Source: Paenibacillus sp. J5C2022
GTDB taxonomy: Bacteria > Bacillota > Bacilli > Paenibacillales > Paenibacillaceae
DNA: 64,000 nt
Assembly: GCF_025567625.1 (NCBI RefSeq)
Contig: NZ_JAOQJC010000029.1
Coordinates: 29,686 to 93,685, forward strand
Direction: 5' to 3'
Below the pieces are notes generated by a model. The model did not search any database and was not told the origin of the DNA. It was given only the letters and a program-made list of their open reading frames with translations. Shown here piece after piece: positions 34,785 to 43,152 of the stretch. Both the position numbers and the translations under genes were made by a program. How positions within the stretch are numbered: position 1 is the first letter of the stretch; each line of letters starts with the position of its first letter.

Positions 34785-35597
34785 ATGAAGCCCGGCGTTC
34801 TTGTCATTAGCCACGGCTCCAGAGAGACGGAGTGGGTGAGGCTGGTAGATGCGGCAGTAGCAGCGTCTTCCCGGTGCACCGCGCAAGACGGCATGGAGGT
34901 GCCAGTCGTCTCCGCCTTCCTGGAGATTGTGGAGAACAGGCTGATACAGGATGGCATCGATGAGCTGGAGAGTCAGGGCGTAACGGATCTATTCGTCTTG
35001 CCGCTGTTCGTCTCGTCGGGCAGTACGCATGTGGACGAAATCGCCCAGGCTTTCGGCTATCCTTCCATTGCGGATGGCTTCTGTGGCGATCTGGGCACGT
35101 TCCGCATCTCGGCCAATGTCACATACGGCTGTCCCATGGACGACGCTCCGGAAGTGGTCGAGCTTCTGATGGACAACTTGTCCGAGCTGTCGTCCGAGCC
35201 GGAGAAGGAAGCGCTGCTCTTGATCGGGCACGGGAGCGAGGAGCCCGTGTTCCAGGAGAGGTGGCAGAGCGGTCTGTCCCGGCTGGCCGAGCAGCTTCGC
35301 GCCCTGGGCGGATTCGCGCGTGCGGATTATGCCTTGCTGCTGCCCGATGAGACATCCTGCAAGCTGACAGCATTGCAATCGGCTCAGCCTGATGAGCCGA
35401 TTATTGTGGTTCCGTTATTTTTGAGCCGGGGGTACTTCACGAACCATGTCATTCCTGCGCGTCTTGCGGGACTTGTGTATCGCTATAACGGAAGCGCCAT
35501 GCTTCCTCATCCCGCAATCGAGCGGTGGATCGAGAGGCATATAGGGAGTTGGTTAAGTGGTTTCATATCGCAAAGGAATGAAGAGGGAGCAATGTGA
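34785..35597 (+). CDS. CbiX/SirB-type sirohydrochlorin chelatase-like protein
   Basis: A 270-residue protein with two chelatase-like halves. The first opens KPGVLVISHGSRETEWVRLV, with the metal-binding His in ISHGSR and a second conserved His in FVSSGSTHVDEI. The second half repeats the pattern with LLIGHGSEEPVF and ending VPLFLSRGYFTNHVIPARL. These are hallmarks of CbiX/SirB class II chelatases, which insert cobalt or iron into sirohydrochlorin, although no other tetrapyrrole gene is near. The stop overlaps the start of dgkB. Annotation as a chelatase is by family only. Confidence 0.85.
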   Translation: MKPGVLVISHGSRETEWVRLVDAAVAASSRCTAQDGMEVPVVSAFLEIVENRLIQDGIDELESQGVTDLFVLPLFVSSGSTHVDEIAQAFGYPSIADGFCGDLGTFRISANVTYGCPMDDAPEVVELLMDNLSELSSEPEKEALLLIGHGSEEPVFQERWQSGLSRLAEQLRALGGFARADYALLLPDETSCKLTALQSAQPDEPIIVVPLFLSRGYFTNHVIPARLAGLVYRYNGSAMLPHPAIERWIERHIGSWLSGFISQRNEEGAM

Positions 35598-36508
35598 TGA
35601 TGAAACGAGCAAGATTGATTTACAATCCGACGTCTGGTAGAGAAGAGATGAAGCGCCGGCTTCCGGATATATTGCAGCGCCTTGATCAGGGCGGTATCGA
35701 GACGACCTGTCACGCCACGATTGGCGAGGGAGACGCGACGCTTGCCGCAGCGGATGCCGCAGACCGCGATTATGACATGATTATCGCCGCCGGAGGAGAC
35801 GGTACGCTGTACGAGGTGATCAACGGTCTGGCGAACAAGTCGAAGCGTCCTCCGCTTGGCATATTGCCGGTGGGTACGACGAATGACTTCGCGCGTGCGA
35901 CGGGCATACCCAAGCATTGGGAATACGCCTGCGATCTTATTATCGGGCAGTATACGCGTCCCATCGACGTAGGTCGGGTGAATGAGCGTTACTTCATTAA
36001 TATAGCAGGCGGCGGCTCCTTGACGGAGCTGACGTATGACGTACCCAGCAAGCTGAAGACGATGATCGGACAGCTTGCTTATTATATGAAGGGGCTGGAG
36101 AAGATCGTCCGCATCCGCCCGACGGAGCTGAGATTCGAAGCGGACGGCATGGACGAAATACACGACGAGTTCATGCTGTTCCTGATCTGCAACAGCAACT
36201 CTGTCGGCGGCTTCGAGCGGCTGGCGCCGGATTCCAAGCTGGACGACGGATTGCTCGACGTGCTGCTGATCCGCAAGTGCAATCTGGCGGAGTTCATCCG
36301 TCTGGCCACATTGGCGCTGCGCGGCGAGCATCTGAACGATCCGCATGTCATGCACTTCCGCACGAATCGGATCAAGGTGACGACACCGGATTATGTGCAG
36401 CTGAATCTCGACGGCGAGTACGGCGGTGTACTGCCGGGTACCTTCTCGGTGCTGCCTCGCCATCTGAACATATTCGCCGATGCAACAGGCGTGTCGACGT
36501 ACCGGTAA
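35597..36508 (+). CDS. dgkB: Diacylglycerol kinase DgkB (soluble lipid kinase)
   Basis: A soluble lipid kinase of about 303 residues that phosphorylates diacylglycerol released by lipoteichoic acid synthesis. The N-terminus RARLIYNPTSGREEMKRRLP, the nucleotide loop IIAAGGDGTLYEVINGLANK, and LGILPVGTTNDFARATGIPK are diagnostic of the DAGK catalytic fold. NLDGEYGGVLPGTFSVLPRH closes the C-terminal domain. ATG 35597 shares its A with the stop of the preceding gene; GTG 35594 and ATG 35600 are alternatives. In B. subtilis dgkB (yerQ) lies next to rlmCD (yefA), as here. Confidence 0.95.
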   Translation: MMKRARLIYNPTSGREEMKRRLPDILQRLDQGGIETTCHATIGEGDATLAAADAADRDYDMIIAAGGDGTLYEVINGLANKSKRPPLGILPVGTTNDFARATGIPKHWEYACDLIIGQYTRPIDVGRVNERYFINIAGGGSLTELTYDVPSKLKTMIGQLAYYMKGLEKIVRIRPTELRFEADGMDEIHDEFMLFLICNSNSVGGFERLAPDSKLDDGLLDVLLIRKCNLAEFIRLATLALRGEHLNDPHVMHFRTNRIKVTTPDYVQLNLDGEYGGVLPGTFSVLPRHLNIFADATGVSTYR

Positions 36509-36575
36509 GGTAATTCGACAGGGGCGGGGCGTCAGCAGGGCGGCGAGTGTTGGCCGCCTGCAATCGATACGGCCG

Positions 36576-36803
36576 GCGATCTAGATGTCTGATGGTAAAG
36601 TGTAAAGGGGAAGGCCGACGATCTTGATGCGTGATGGTAAAATGTAAAGGGGACGGCCAGCGATCTAGATGCGTGATGGTAAAGTGTAAAGGGGAAGGCC
36701 GACGCTCTAGATGCGTGATGGTAAAGTGTAAAGGGGACGGCCAGCGATCTAGATGCGTGATGGTAAAATGTAAAGGGGACGGTCGTCGGCCATCTAGATG
36801 GAT
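36576..36803. repeat. 42-bp tandem array between dgkB and rlmCD
   Basis: GATGGTAAARTGTAAAGGGG recurs at 36591, 36633, 36675, 36717 and 36759, exactly 42 bp apart. The rest of each unit is RAGGCCGACGATCTAGATGCGT or a close variant. A plus-strand frame of 61 codons through it is a repeat artefact. The remaining 268 bases to rlmCD hold no gene or clear promoter that I can see. Confidence 0.94.
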
Positions 36804-37071
36804 TTTGTACAGTTAATAGTGAGGAATGGTGGTCATTGAGACTATTAGCTGGAAAAAGTACAGTAAGATTGATGCAAATAGAGCGGAATGGCGGATTCCC
36901 AACAAATTAGTTACACAAAATCCACTTGATGAGACTTGATTAGCGATATCGTGCAACTTTAATAGCATTAAATCCAGCTAGTTCGATAAGCAGCAGGATA
37001 AGAGGCGGCAGGCAAAACGTTTCAGCACCTGTACTGCTGCTATGAACGAGTTGAAGGATCGGAGAGACAAC

Positions 37072-38904
37072 ATGGCAAGGAAGAAATCAAGCGGACGGTA
37101 TAGGAGCCGTGATGCGATAGGAGGCGGCAGGGCTGGCAGGCCCGGGAGTAGCCGCGATTCAATAGATGGCAGTATGGCTGCCCTGTCTGGACAAGGCGGT
37201 AAGTTGGACGCCTCTCATTCTGAGGGGGGAAAGCGTTCCCGCTCAGCGGATAAAGCATCGACGGCGCCGCTGCAAAAAAACGAAGAAGTCACCGCTGAAA
37301 TCGTGGGACTGACGCATGACGGGGAAGGGGTAGGCCGTACAGACGGCTTTACCCTTTTTATACGCGGGGCGCTTCCCGGGGAGAAAGTGCGGGCCAAGGT
37401 GACCAAGCTGAAGAAAACGTACGGCTACGCCCGCTTGCTGGAACATGTGGAAGCAAGCGGTGATCGCACCTCGCCGATATGTGCCATCTATAAGGAATGC
37501 GGCGGCTGTCAGCTACAGCATTACAGCTACGCGGGGCAACTGGCCTGGAAGAGGCGACACGTCGTGGAAAATCTGCAGCGAATCGGCAAGCTGAAGGTGG
37601 CTGGGGAGCATGTGGCGAACCGTGATGCGGAAGAGGGGCAGGCTGCGGGACGTGGCTCCGAAGAGGGGCAAACTGTAGACCGTGGTGAAGAACGAGTTGA
37701 GGGACGAGATGCTGAAGCGGATCGTACTGTGGAGCGGGCATCTAAGAGCGGGCAGGCGAACAGAGACTCCGTAATAGCGGCGGACGAGCAAGTGAGCAAC
37801 GTATCTGGACCTGATTCTCCGGAACAGATCGAGCGGATCAATAGCAAATCCGCAGATGGCGTCATTGTGCATCCTACTATCGGCATGGCTGATCCGTGGC
37901 GGTACCGGAACAAGGCTGCAGTGCCTGTGGGCGTCAGCGGCAGAGACACGGAAGAAGCCGGGCTGATCGCAGGCTTCTATGCGCGCGGCACACATCGTAT
38001 TATTGATATGGACGATTGTCATATCCAGCATAGCCGCAACGATGAAGTGATCTCCATCGTGAAGGCGATTGCCCGAGAGCTGCGCATAGCCCCTTATGAC
38101 GAAGGTGCGCGTACAGGGCTGCTGCGGCATGTAATGGTACGTATCGGCGTCGTATCGGGCGAGGTGATGGTCGTGCTGGTGACGAACGGCAAGCGTATGC
38201 CGAGGAAGGCGGAGTGGATCGAGAAGCTGCGTGCGGCCATACCAGACTTGAAGAGTATCGTACAGAACGTGAATGAACGGGATACGAATGCGATATTCGG
38301 AGACGAGACGATTGTGTTGTGGGGCAGCGATGTCATCTATGATGAGCTGGACGGCATACGCTTCGCTATATCGGCGCGATCCTTCTATCAGGTGAATCCG
38401 GCGCAGACGATTGCGCTGTACCGCAAAGCTGTGGAATACGCCGGCTTGACAGGCAAGGAGCGGGTAATCGATGCGTATTGCGGCATCGGGACGATCTCGC
38501 TGTTCCTGGCTCGCCATGCTGGCCATGTATACGGTGTGGAGATTGTGCCGGAAGCGATCGAGGACGCGAAGCGCAATGCTGCGCTGAACGGCATGGACAA
38601 CACGACATTCGATACAGGCCCGGCAGAGGTCGTCATTCCGCGCTGGCGTCAGGAGGGCGTGGAGGCTGACGTCATCGTCGTCGATCCGCCGCGCAAGGGC
38701 TGCGACCCCGCCTTGCTGGATACGATTCTGGCAATGCGGCCGGAGCGGATCGTCTATGTCAGCTGCAATCCCTCCACGCTGGCCCGCGACCTTCGCATAT
38801 TGGAGGATGGCGGCTACCGCACCGTGGAAGTGACGCCGGTGGATATGTTCCCTCAGACGGTGCATGTGGAGTGCGTGGTGGGGATATGTCGCGTCGATAC
38901 CTAG
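37072..38904 (+). CDS. rlmCD: 23S rRNA (uracil-C5)-methyltransferase RlmCD (YefA-like), with two insertions
   Basis: A SAM-dependent enzyme that makes m5U in 23S rRNA (U747 and U1939 for the B. subtilis protein). It has a TRAM domain (about 65-130, IVGLTHDGEGVGRTDGFTLF), a 4Fe-4S ligand cluster CAIYKECGGCQLQHYSYAGQ, SAM-binding DAYCGIGTISLFLA, VVDPPRKGCDPALLDTI, and the catalytic VYVSCNPSTLARDLRIL. At 610 residues it is about 150 longer than usual. The extra length lies in a disordered, Arg/Ser/Gly-rich N-terminal extension (1-65) and a repetitive Glu/Gly/Arg insertion (about 178-262, EEGQAAGRG...EEGQTVDRG) after the cluster. ATG 37072 has GGAGAG upstream; ATG 37042 is less likely. Confidence 0.93.
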   Translation: MARKKSSGRYRSRDAIGGGRAGRPGSSRDSIDGSMAALSGQGGKLDASHSEGGKRSRSADKASTAPLQKNEEVTAEIVGLTHDGEGVGRTDGFTLFIRGALPGEKVRAKVTKLKKTYGYARLLEHVEASGDRTSPICAIYKECGGCQLQHYSYAGQLAWKRRHVVENLQRIGKLKVAGEHVANRDAEEGQAAGRGSEEGQTVDRGEERVEGRDAEADRTVERASKSGQANRDSVIAADEQVSNVSGPDSPEQIERINSKSADGVIVHPTIGMADPWRYRNKAAVPVGVSGRDTEEAGLIAGFYARGTHRIIDMDDCHIQHSRNDEVISIVKAIARELRIAPYDEGARTGLLRHVMVRIGVVSGEVMVVLVTNGKRMPRKAEWIEKLRAAIPDLKSIVQNVNERDTNAIFGDETIVLWGSDVIYDELDGIRFAISARSFYQVNPAQTIALYRKAVEYAGLTGKERVIDAYCGIGTISLFLARHAGHVYGVEIVPEAIEDAKRNAALNGMDNTTFDTGPAEVVIPRWRQEGVEADVIVVDPPRKGCDPALLDTILAMRPERIVYVSCNPSTLARDLRILEDGGYRTVEVTPVDMFPQTVHVECVVGICRVDT

Positions 38905-39298
38905 AAGTCTATAGTTATCAGCATTCGGCGAAGTAATTCTCCTTTCGCAGGATGGCAATGACTATAAAAATAAGGTGTTGCGAGATACGATTAAGGTTTC
39001 GGTTGTTTTGGATTTGAAATGGGAGGATTTGACGAGCGATTTTTAACCGGGTGTGTACAATTAGCTCCCCTTTTGAGTATATAAAAGGCCACCTTCGTAA
39101 GTATTAAAGAAGGTGGCCTTCGTATATCGTAGATTAGCACTTAATTTGCATATAGCATTCATTCACACCGTATAATTTCATGAATGAAATTATACTCTAA
39201 TATGAGGATGTGGCTTTTTTCCTGTAGATGACCGACTTAATGAATTAATTGTGTTTTAGCCATCTCCGCCATGTAGTCTCGCAACTCATTTTGTATCT
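38905..39298. other. Gene-free stretch after rlmCD
   Basis: No gene seen. Apart from the hairpin at 39085-39120 it is AT-rich with no repeat. It marks the boundary between conserved backbone and the second accessory block. Confidence 0.6.
39085..39120. terminator. Terminator-like hairpin
   Basis: AAGGCCACCTTC pairs perfectly with GAAGGTGGCCTT around a 12-base loop. The minus-strand side is followed by TTTTATATA, so it may serve minus-strand transcription best. It probably also stops read-through from rlmCD. Confidence 0.75.
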
Positions 39299-39606
39299 TC
39301 AATTGCATAACGGTTCCCGAATCTGGTCCTCTACTGCAGTGGATTGGTCATGTATGTTCCCCAGCATCCGAAGCAGTGTTGCTTTAATGGGACGGTACGT
39401 CGTAAGATCTCCAAACAGCTGCGAAATCGGATCAAGCGGCAGCTTATGACAAGCACGCAAATAAGCCGTCCACGTACCATTAGCGGCGGCAGTTCAAAGA
39501 CTTCACGTCGCACGTAACCGACTACCTCTGTATCTTCGAGAAAGGCCATGCATGATGAACAAGCGCTCACTTTGTGAATGATGTTCTCATCCGGGTGACA
39601 AAGCGT
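39299..39606 (-). mobile_element. Remnant of an IS66-family transposase gene
   Basis: The minus strand reads PDENIIHKVSACSSCMAFLE and then DTEVVGYVRREVFELPPLMV. This matches the zinc-finger and VRRQVFDLPP region of IS66-type transposases. The frame then turns into unrelated sequence. From 39451 to 39299 a different minus frame (DPISQLFGDLTTYRPIKATL..., ending at TGA 39301-39299) is open but not recognised. No terminal inverted repeats, TnpA or TnpB frames were found, so this is a fragment only. Confidence 0.6.
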
Positions 39607-39787
39607 ATTTCCAGAATGCCCCTTGCCCCTATCTTACCGCCAGATTTTCGCTGATTTATGGGTTTACGGAATCCATCACTGGAAGGCGGCTTACTGCTGT
39701 TGTTACTGTTCCGACCGAGTTACCGCTTTAATTCATAAATTAATATGGGCTAGGTAAATAGTTACTATTTTTATAAATAATGCTACG

Positions 39788-40678
39788 TTATAGATGGATA
39801 CTAAGTTGCTTGAATTCTGTCGGTGTATAACCGGTTATTTCCTTGAAACTTCGGCTAAAGTAGTGGATGCTTGAATAGCCCAACAGATCCGCAACCTTCT
39901 CTATGGATTCCGCTTCCAGGAGATACTGCTTTGCTTTGCGAATTCGTTCCAAAATTAAATAACGTTTAGGTGAATAACCGATTGTCTCTTTGAATATTTC
40001 GGTAAAATAGACAGGGTGATACCCGCACAAATTAGCTAATTCAGCTATTGTCCAATCGAGTTGCGGTTGCTTCCTGATCGCTTCTAGGGCCGGGGCAATT
40101 TTTCGCCAATCTGTAGATGAAAAATAGCCGTTAATTTGATGACGGATAATCACTACGAGCAATTGCATCATTAGCCCTCTAAGAGTCGTGGCATAGCCTT
40201 TCTCCTCAAATCTGTACTCTCGAATGATTTGGTTAAAATAGCTTTCCAGATCGGCAATCACAAAATGGTTGGGAAATACAAAACCTCCATAGCCATCAAC
40301 GTCAATTGTATAGGTTTGCGCAGGGAGGTCAAGCTCATTATCGGTACAGGCAAATATGTTTCCGATCGGAGAGATAGGCTTCGGTGATTCCCGATCCCAA
40401 CTAAAGTGAATGCTTGCCAAAGTGCTGGGATCAGCCTCTGACGAGATGATTTTATGCGGGGAGTTTGAACCATAAAATACGCAATCTCCTGCAGCAAGAT
40501 GAATTTGTTGATTACCAAGGGCAAGAACGGCTGAACCTGACACGACATAAAGCAATTGACTGTCAGGAATCGTGCGTGGCCCCCATTGTTGCCCGGGTAA
40601 AGAAACTGAGCGGTTTGCAAAATTTACGGTAGGTCTTATCGTTGATAGGTCTCCTACATGGACTCGGCTCTGATCCAT
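39788..40678 (-). CDS. AraC-family transcriptional regulator with cupin sensor
   Basis: A 296-residue regulator. The N-terminal cupin-like arm has LLYVVSGSAVLALGNQQIHL and the His-containing FYGSNSPHKIIS. The C-terminal AraC domain has both helix-turn-helices: WTIAELANLCGYHPVYFTEI and KVADLLGYSSIHYFSRSFKE, with the final ITGYTPTEFKQL. ATG 40678 is preferred because GGGAGG lies 11-12 bases upstream; the frame is open to 40699. It is divergent from the PhyH-type gene and probably controls it, perhaps with the transporter that follows. Effector unknown. Confidence 0.9.
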   Translation of the reverse strand: MDQSRVHVGDLSTIRPTVNFANRSVSLPGQQWGPRTIPDSQLLYVVSGSAVLALGNQQIHLAAGDCVFYGSNSPHKIISSEADPSTLASIHFSWDRESPKPISPIGNIFACTDNELDLPAQTYTIDVDGYGGFVFPNHFVIADLESYFNQIIREYRFEEKGYATTLRGLMMQLLVVIIRHQINGYFSSTDWRKIAPALEAIRKQPQLDWTIAELANLCGYHPVYFTEIFKETIGYSPKRYLILERIRKAKQYLLEAESIEKVADLLGYSSIHYFSRSFKEITGYTPTEFKQLSIHL

Positions 40679-40859
40679 TCCCTTGTTTTCCTCCCTCAAT
40701 TATTCGGGCCTTCAATACTTTGTTCTCCCCTGTTATCATTTTTCCTTTAAAAAGTGCAAAATATCTTCCTAAATTCCTAAAGACTGCGTTAGTGTTTTTC
40801 TTTATTCTTTAAATGCAGACCCATATGAAAGTAAATAACGGGAAGAACGGGAGGATTTT

Positions 40860-41678
40860 ATGCTAACACAAGAACAAATCAAAGAGTTCGATGAGAAAGG
40901 TTTTATCAAAGGTGATTTAATACTTAATGACCAGGAGGTAGAGCTACTCCGAAAGGAAGCCGAATTGGTTATGTCCGGTAAGTCGGTAAATAAGCCGGTT
41001 CTTAATCGAAATTTGCTGGACGGCAGTTCTGAATATGGTATGTCCATGAGCAAAACAGAAACGGTTATCCAGATTGTTAATATTTGGATGGCAAGTGAGG
41101 CGTACTTGAATCACGCTGCTAATCTGAGAGTTTGTGAGGAAACAGCACAATTGTGCCGTTCCAATACATTGCGAATCTGGCATGATCAATTTCTATATAA
41201 ACCTCCGGTTACTGGCGGCCCAACGGGATGGCACCAAGATCATCCTGCATGGCCCATTATCCAACCGCCTGATCTCGTCAGCGCCTGGATTGCTCTTGAT
41301 GACGCTACGATCGAGAATGGGGCCATGTGGATGGTTCCGGGCAGCCATAAATGGGGGAATCAGAACAAGCATATCAGAAGCACCTCCGATTTCAAGCCTT
41401 ATCACAATCAACCTGAACTGCTGCCGATGGGGGCAAAGGTCGAAGCAGAGCCTTTTGAAATTAAAAAAGGTCAGGTAGGTTATCATCATTGTTTAACCTG
41501 GCACGGAGGGTCTCATAATCGGACGGATACTAAACGGCGCGCAATAGCCGTTCATTATATGCCTGGACATACCTATTACGCTCCGACCGGGACTCACCCT
41601 ATGGAACCACATATTAATGTGATGCCAGGTGAAGTCATTATCGGGGACAGTTTTCCGGTTGTATACCAACGAGCCTAG
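40860..41678 (+). CDS. Phytanoyl-CoA dioxygenase (PhyH) family protein
   Basis: A 272-residue non-haem Fe(II)/2-oxoglutarate-dependent oxygenase. The facial triad is visible: His125 and Asp127 in GWHQDHPAWP, and the distal His215 in LTWHGGSHNR, followed by the 2-oxoglutarate-binding Arg in TDTKRRAIAVHYM. The family in bacteria hydroxylates diverse small molecules; its substrate is unknown. GGGAGGA precedes the ATG. Divergent from an AraC regulator and just upstream of a sugar-type ABC transporter, it may modify the imported compound. Confidence 0.9.
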   Translation: MLTQEQIKEFDEKGFIKGDLILNDQEVELLRKEAELVMSGKSVNKPVLNRNLLDGSSEYGMSMSKTETVIQIVNIWMASEAYLNHAANLRVCEETAQLCRSNTLRIWHDQFLYKPPVTGGPTGWHQDHPAWPIIQPPDLVSAWIALDDATIENGAMWMVPGSHKWGNQNKHIRSTSDFKPYHNQPELLPMGAKVEAEPFEIKKGQVGYHHCLTWHGGSHNRTDTKRRAIAVHYMPGHTYYAPTGTHPMEPHINVMPGEVIIGDSFPVVYQRA

Positions 41679-42031
41679 CTTGTGTGAATAATTAGATAGT
41701 CAGCTCAAATCGTGATGGTCGGCGGTTGTGGGAAAACAATTCTTGTGTACGGGTTGTTCCCCAGGGGCCGTCTAAAACTACCATGGCCTTTACGGCCACC
41801 CCCATGAATGAAAATGAACTTGGCCTGTGACACTGTTTGTTCCATACTGGAACTGCAGGTCACAGGCCTTTACTTTATAGCAGGCAATACTCTGGGGCAG
41901 CAAGTATACGGAGGGGTCAAGGTCGCTTAACGACTTTTTATTTTTTATACTGTCTCTTGACGGGGTACAGTTCAGGGTAAACCTGTGAAACATACTTATT
42001 TTTCATGGAAATGAATGCGCATACAATTTTG
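41679..42031. other. Intergenic stretch between phyH-like gene and transporter operon
   Basis: No supported gene. A hairpin at 41822-41868 (GGCCTGTGAC ... GTCACAGGCC, followed by TTTACTTTAT) encloses a second small hairpin (GTTCC/GGAAC). It could be the terminator of the phyH-like gene, although it lies 145 bases downstream. The minus frame through 41790-41993 resembles nothing I know and has no ribosome site. The rest is unremarkable. Confidence 0.55.
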
Positions 42032-42074
42032 TTGACAGACTTAGACGCTTAAGTATAATATATTATATATAATA
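42032..42074 (+). promoter_or_regulatory. SigA promoter with 14-bp palindromic operator, transporter operon
   Basis: TTGACA (42032-42037), 16 bp, TATAAT (42054-42059), one base, then the perfect palindrome TATTATATATAATA (42061-42074) covering the expected transcription start. The same layout occurs at 49387-49429. The position is typical of repressor binding. Confidence 0.8.
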
Positions 42075-42157
42075 TAAACGCGATGTGAATTACAAAAATG
42101 ATCATCTAATAACTAGCCATTCGAGTCCTATAATCCCATACATAAGGAGCAGAGACA

Positions 42158-43135
42158 ATGAATATCGAATCGAAGCGAAATTCTGACCCTGGGTGGAAGA
42201 CCCTGATGAAGAAGAGGAACTTTTTCAATAATATTCTTTTTCATTTTAATAAGGCAGTAAAAAACTGGCAGTTATATGTATTGCTTCTTCCTACCTTGCT
42301 TTATTTTCTGATCATGGAATATGTGCCGATGTATGGACTTCAGATGGCATTTAAGAACTACATGGTTTCTAAAGGATTTACAGGCAGCGAATGGGTAGGT
42401 TTAAAACATTTTGAACGCTTTTTTGATCATATCTTATTTTGGGAAATATTAGGAAATACTATATGGCTCAGTTTATACGAGTTGGCTACATTTCCAATCG
42501 CGGTCATCATGGCGCTGCTGCTTAACCAGATTGCCAGCAGCAGGTTCAAACGAATGGTTCAAACCGTTACATATGCCCCCTTTTTTATTTCAACCGTCGT
42601 ATTGGTCGGCATGCTGTATTTGTTTCTTTCTCCTCAGACCGGATTAATTAATCAACTGATTACGGCGCTCGGAGGGGATACCATTTATTTTTTTGGAGAG
42701 TCTTCTTGGTTTAGAACGATTTTTGTTTGGTCAGGCGTTTGGCAAAATTTGGGGTGGGGCATGGTTATTTATTTGGCTGCGTTAACAGGAATAAGCCCGG
42801 AGTTGCATGAAGCGGCGGTTGTTGACGGTGCTAATAAGCTTCACCGAATCTGGCATATTGATTTGCCGGGTATCATGCCTACAGTCTCGATCCTGTTTAT
42901 TTTGACCGTGGGAAACTTGTTCAATTTAGGTTTTGAAAAGGCTTACCTTATGCAAAATCCGCTTAATATTTCTTCTGCGGAGATTATTCAGACCTATGTT
43001 TATAAGAAGGGTCTTGTCGGAGGTCAATTCAGCTATGCTTCTGCCATTGGACTATTTAATTCAATTATAAATTGTATATTGCTAGTTATCGTTAATTCGA
43101 TAGCTCGCCGTATGAATCGTACTTCATTATGGTAG
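42158..43135 (+). CDS. Carbohydrate ABC transporter permease, LplB type
   Basis: A 325-residue CUT1-type permease with about six membrane helices. It has the LplB opening LYVLLLPTLLYFLIMEYVPM and MYGLQMAFKNY. The EAA loop is HEAAVVDGANKLHRIWHIDL. ATAAGGAG lies ahead of the ATG. Compared with the first transporter of this window (11669) the gene is AT-richer and only moderately similar, so the two are not a recent duplication. No ATPase gene is present in the cluster. It is first in a four-gene unit that includes the binding protein and a secreted enzyme. Confidence 0.93.
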   Translation: MNIESKRNSDPGWKTLMKKRNFFNNILFHFNKAVKNWQLYVLLLPTLLYFLIMEYVPMYGLQMAFKNYMVSKGFTGSEWVGLKHFERFFDHILFWEILGNTIWLSLYELATFPIAVIMALLLNQIASSRFKRMVQTVTYAPFFISTVVLVGMLYLFLSPQTGLINQLITALGGDTIYFFGESSWFRTIFVWSGVWQNLGWGMVIYLAALTGISPELHEAAVVDGANKLHRIWHIDLPGIMPTVSILFILTVGNLFNLGFEKAYLMQNPLNISSAEIIQTYVYKKGLVGGQFSYASAIGLFNSIINCILLVIVNSIARRMNRTSLW

Positions 43136-43152
43136 GAGGGAAAATAGAAAAT

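Noticed and set aside
36631..36816. 61-codon plus-strand frame (CKGDGQRSR-type repeats)
   Set aside because: Translation of the 42-bp repeat array; no start site or domain.
37513..38958. 481-codon minus-strand frame across rlmCD
   Set aside because: Antisense of a well-supported methyltransferase gene with no domains of its own.
41790..41993. 67-codon minus-strand frame between phyH-like gene and transporter
   Set aside because: No ribosome site and no resemblance to known proteins; it runs through a hairpin.
42061..42074. TATTATATATAATA as a simple AT-rich coincidence
   Set aside because: Considered, but the identical 14-mer at the same distance from an identical -35/-10 pair at 49416 makes coincidence unlikely; kept as a finding.
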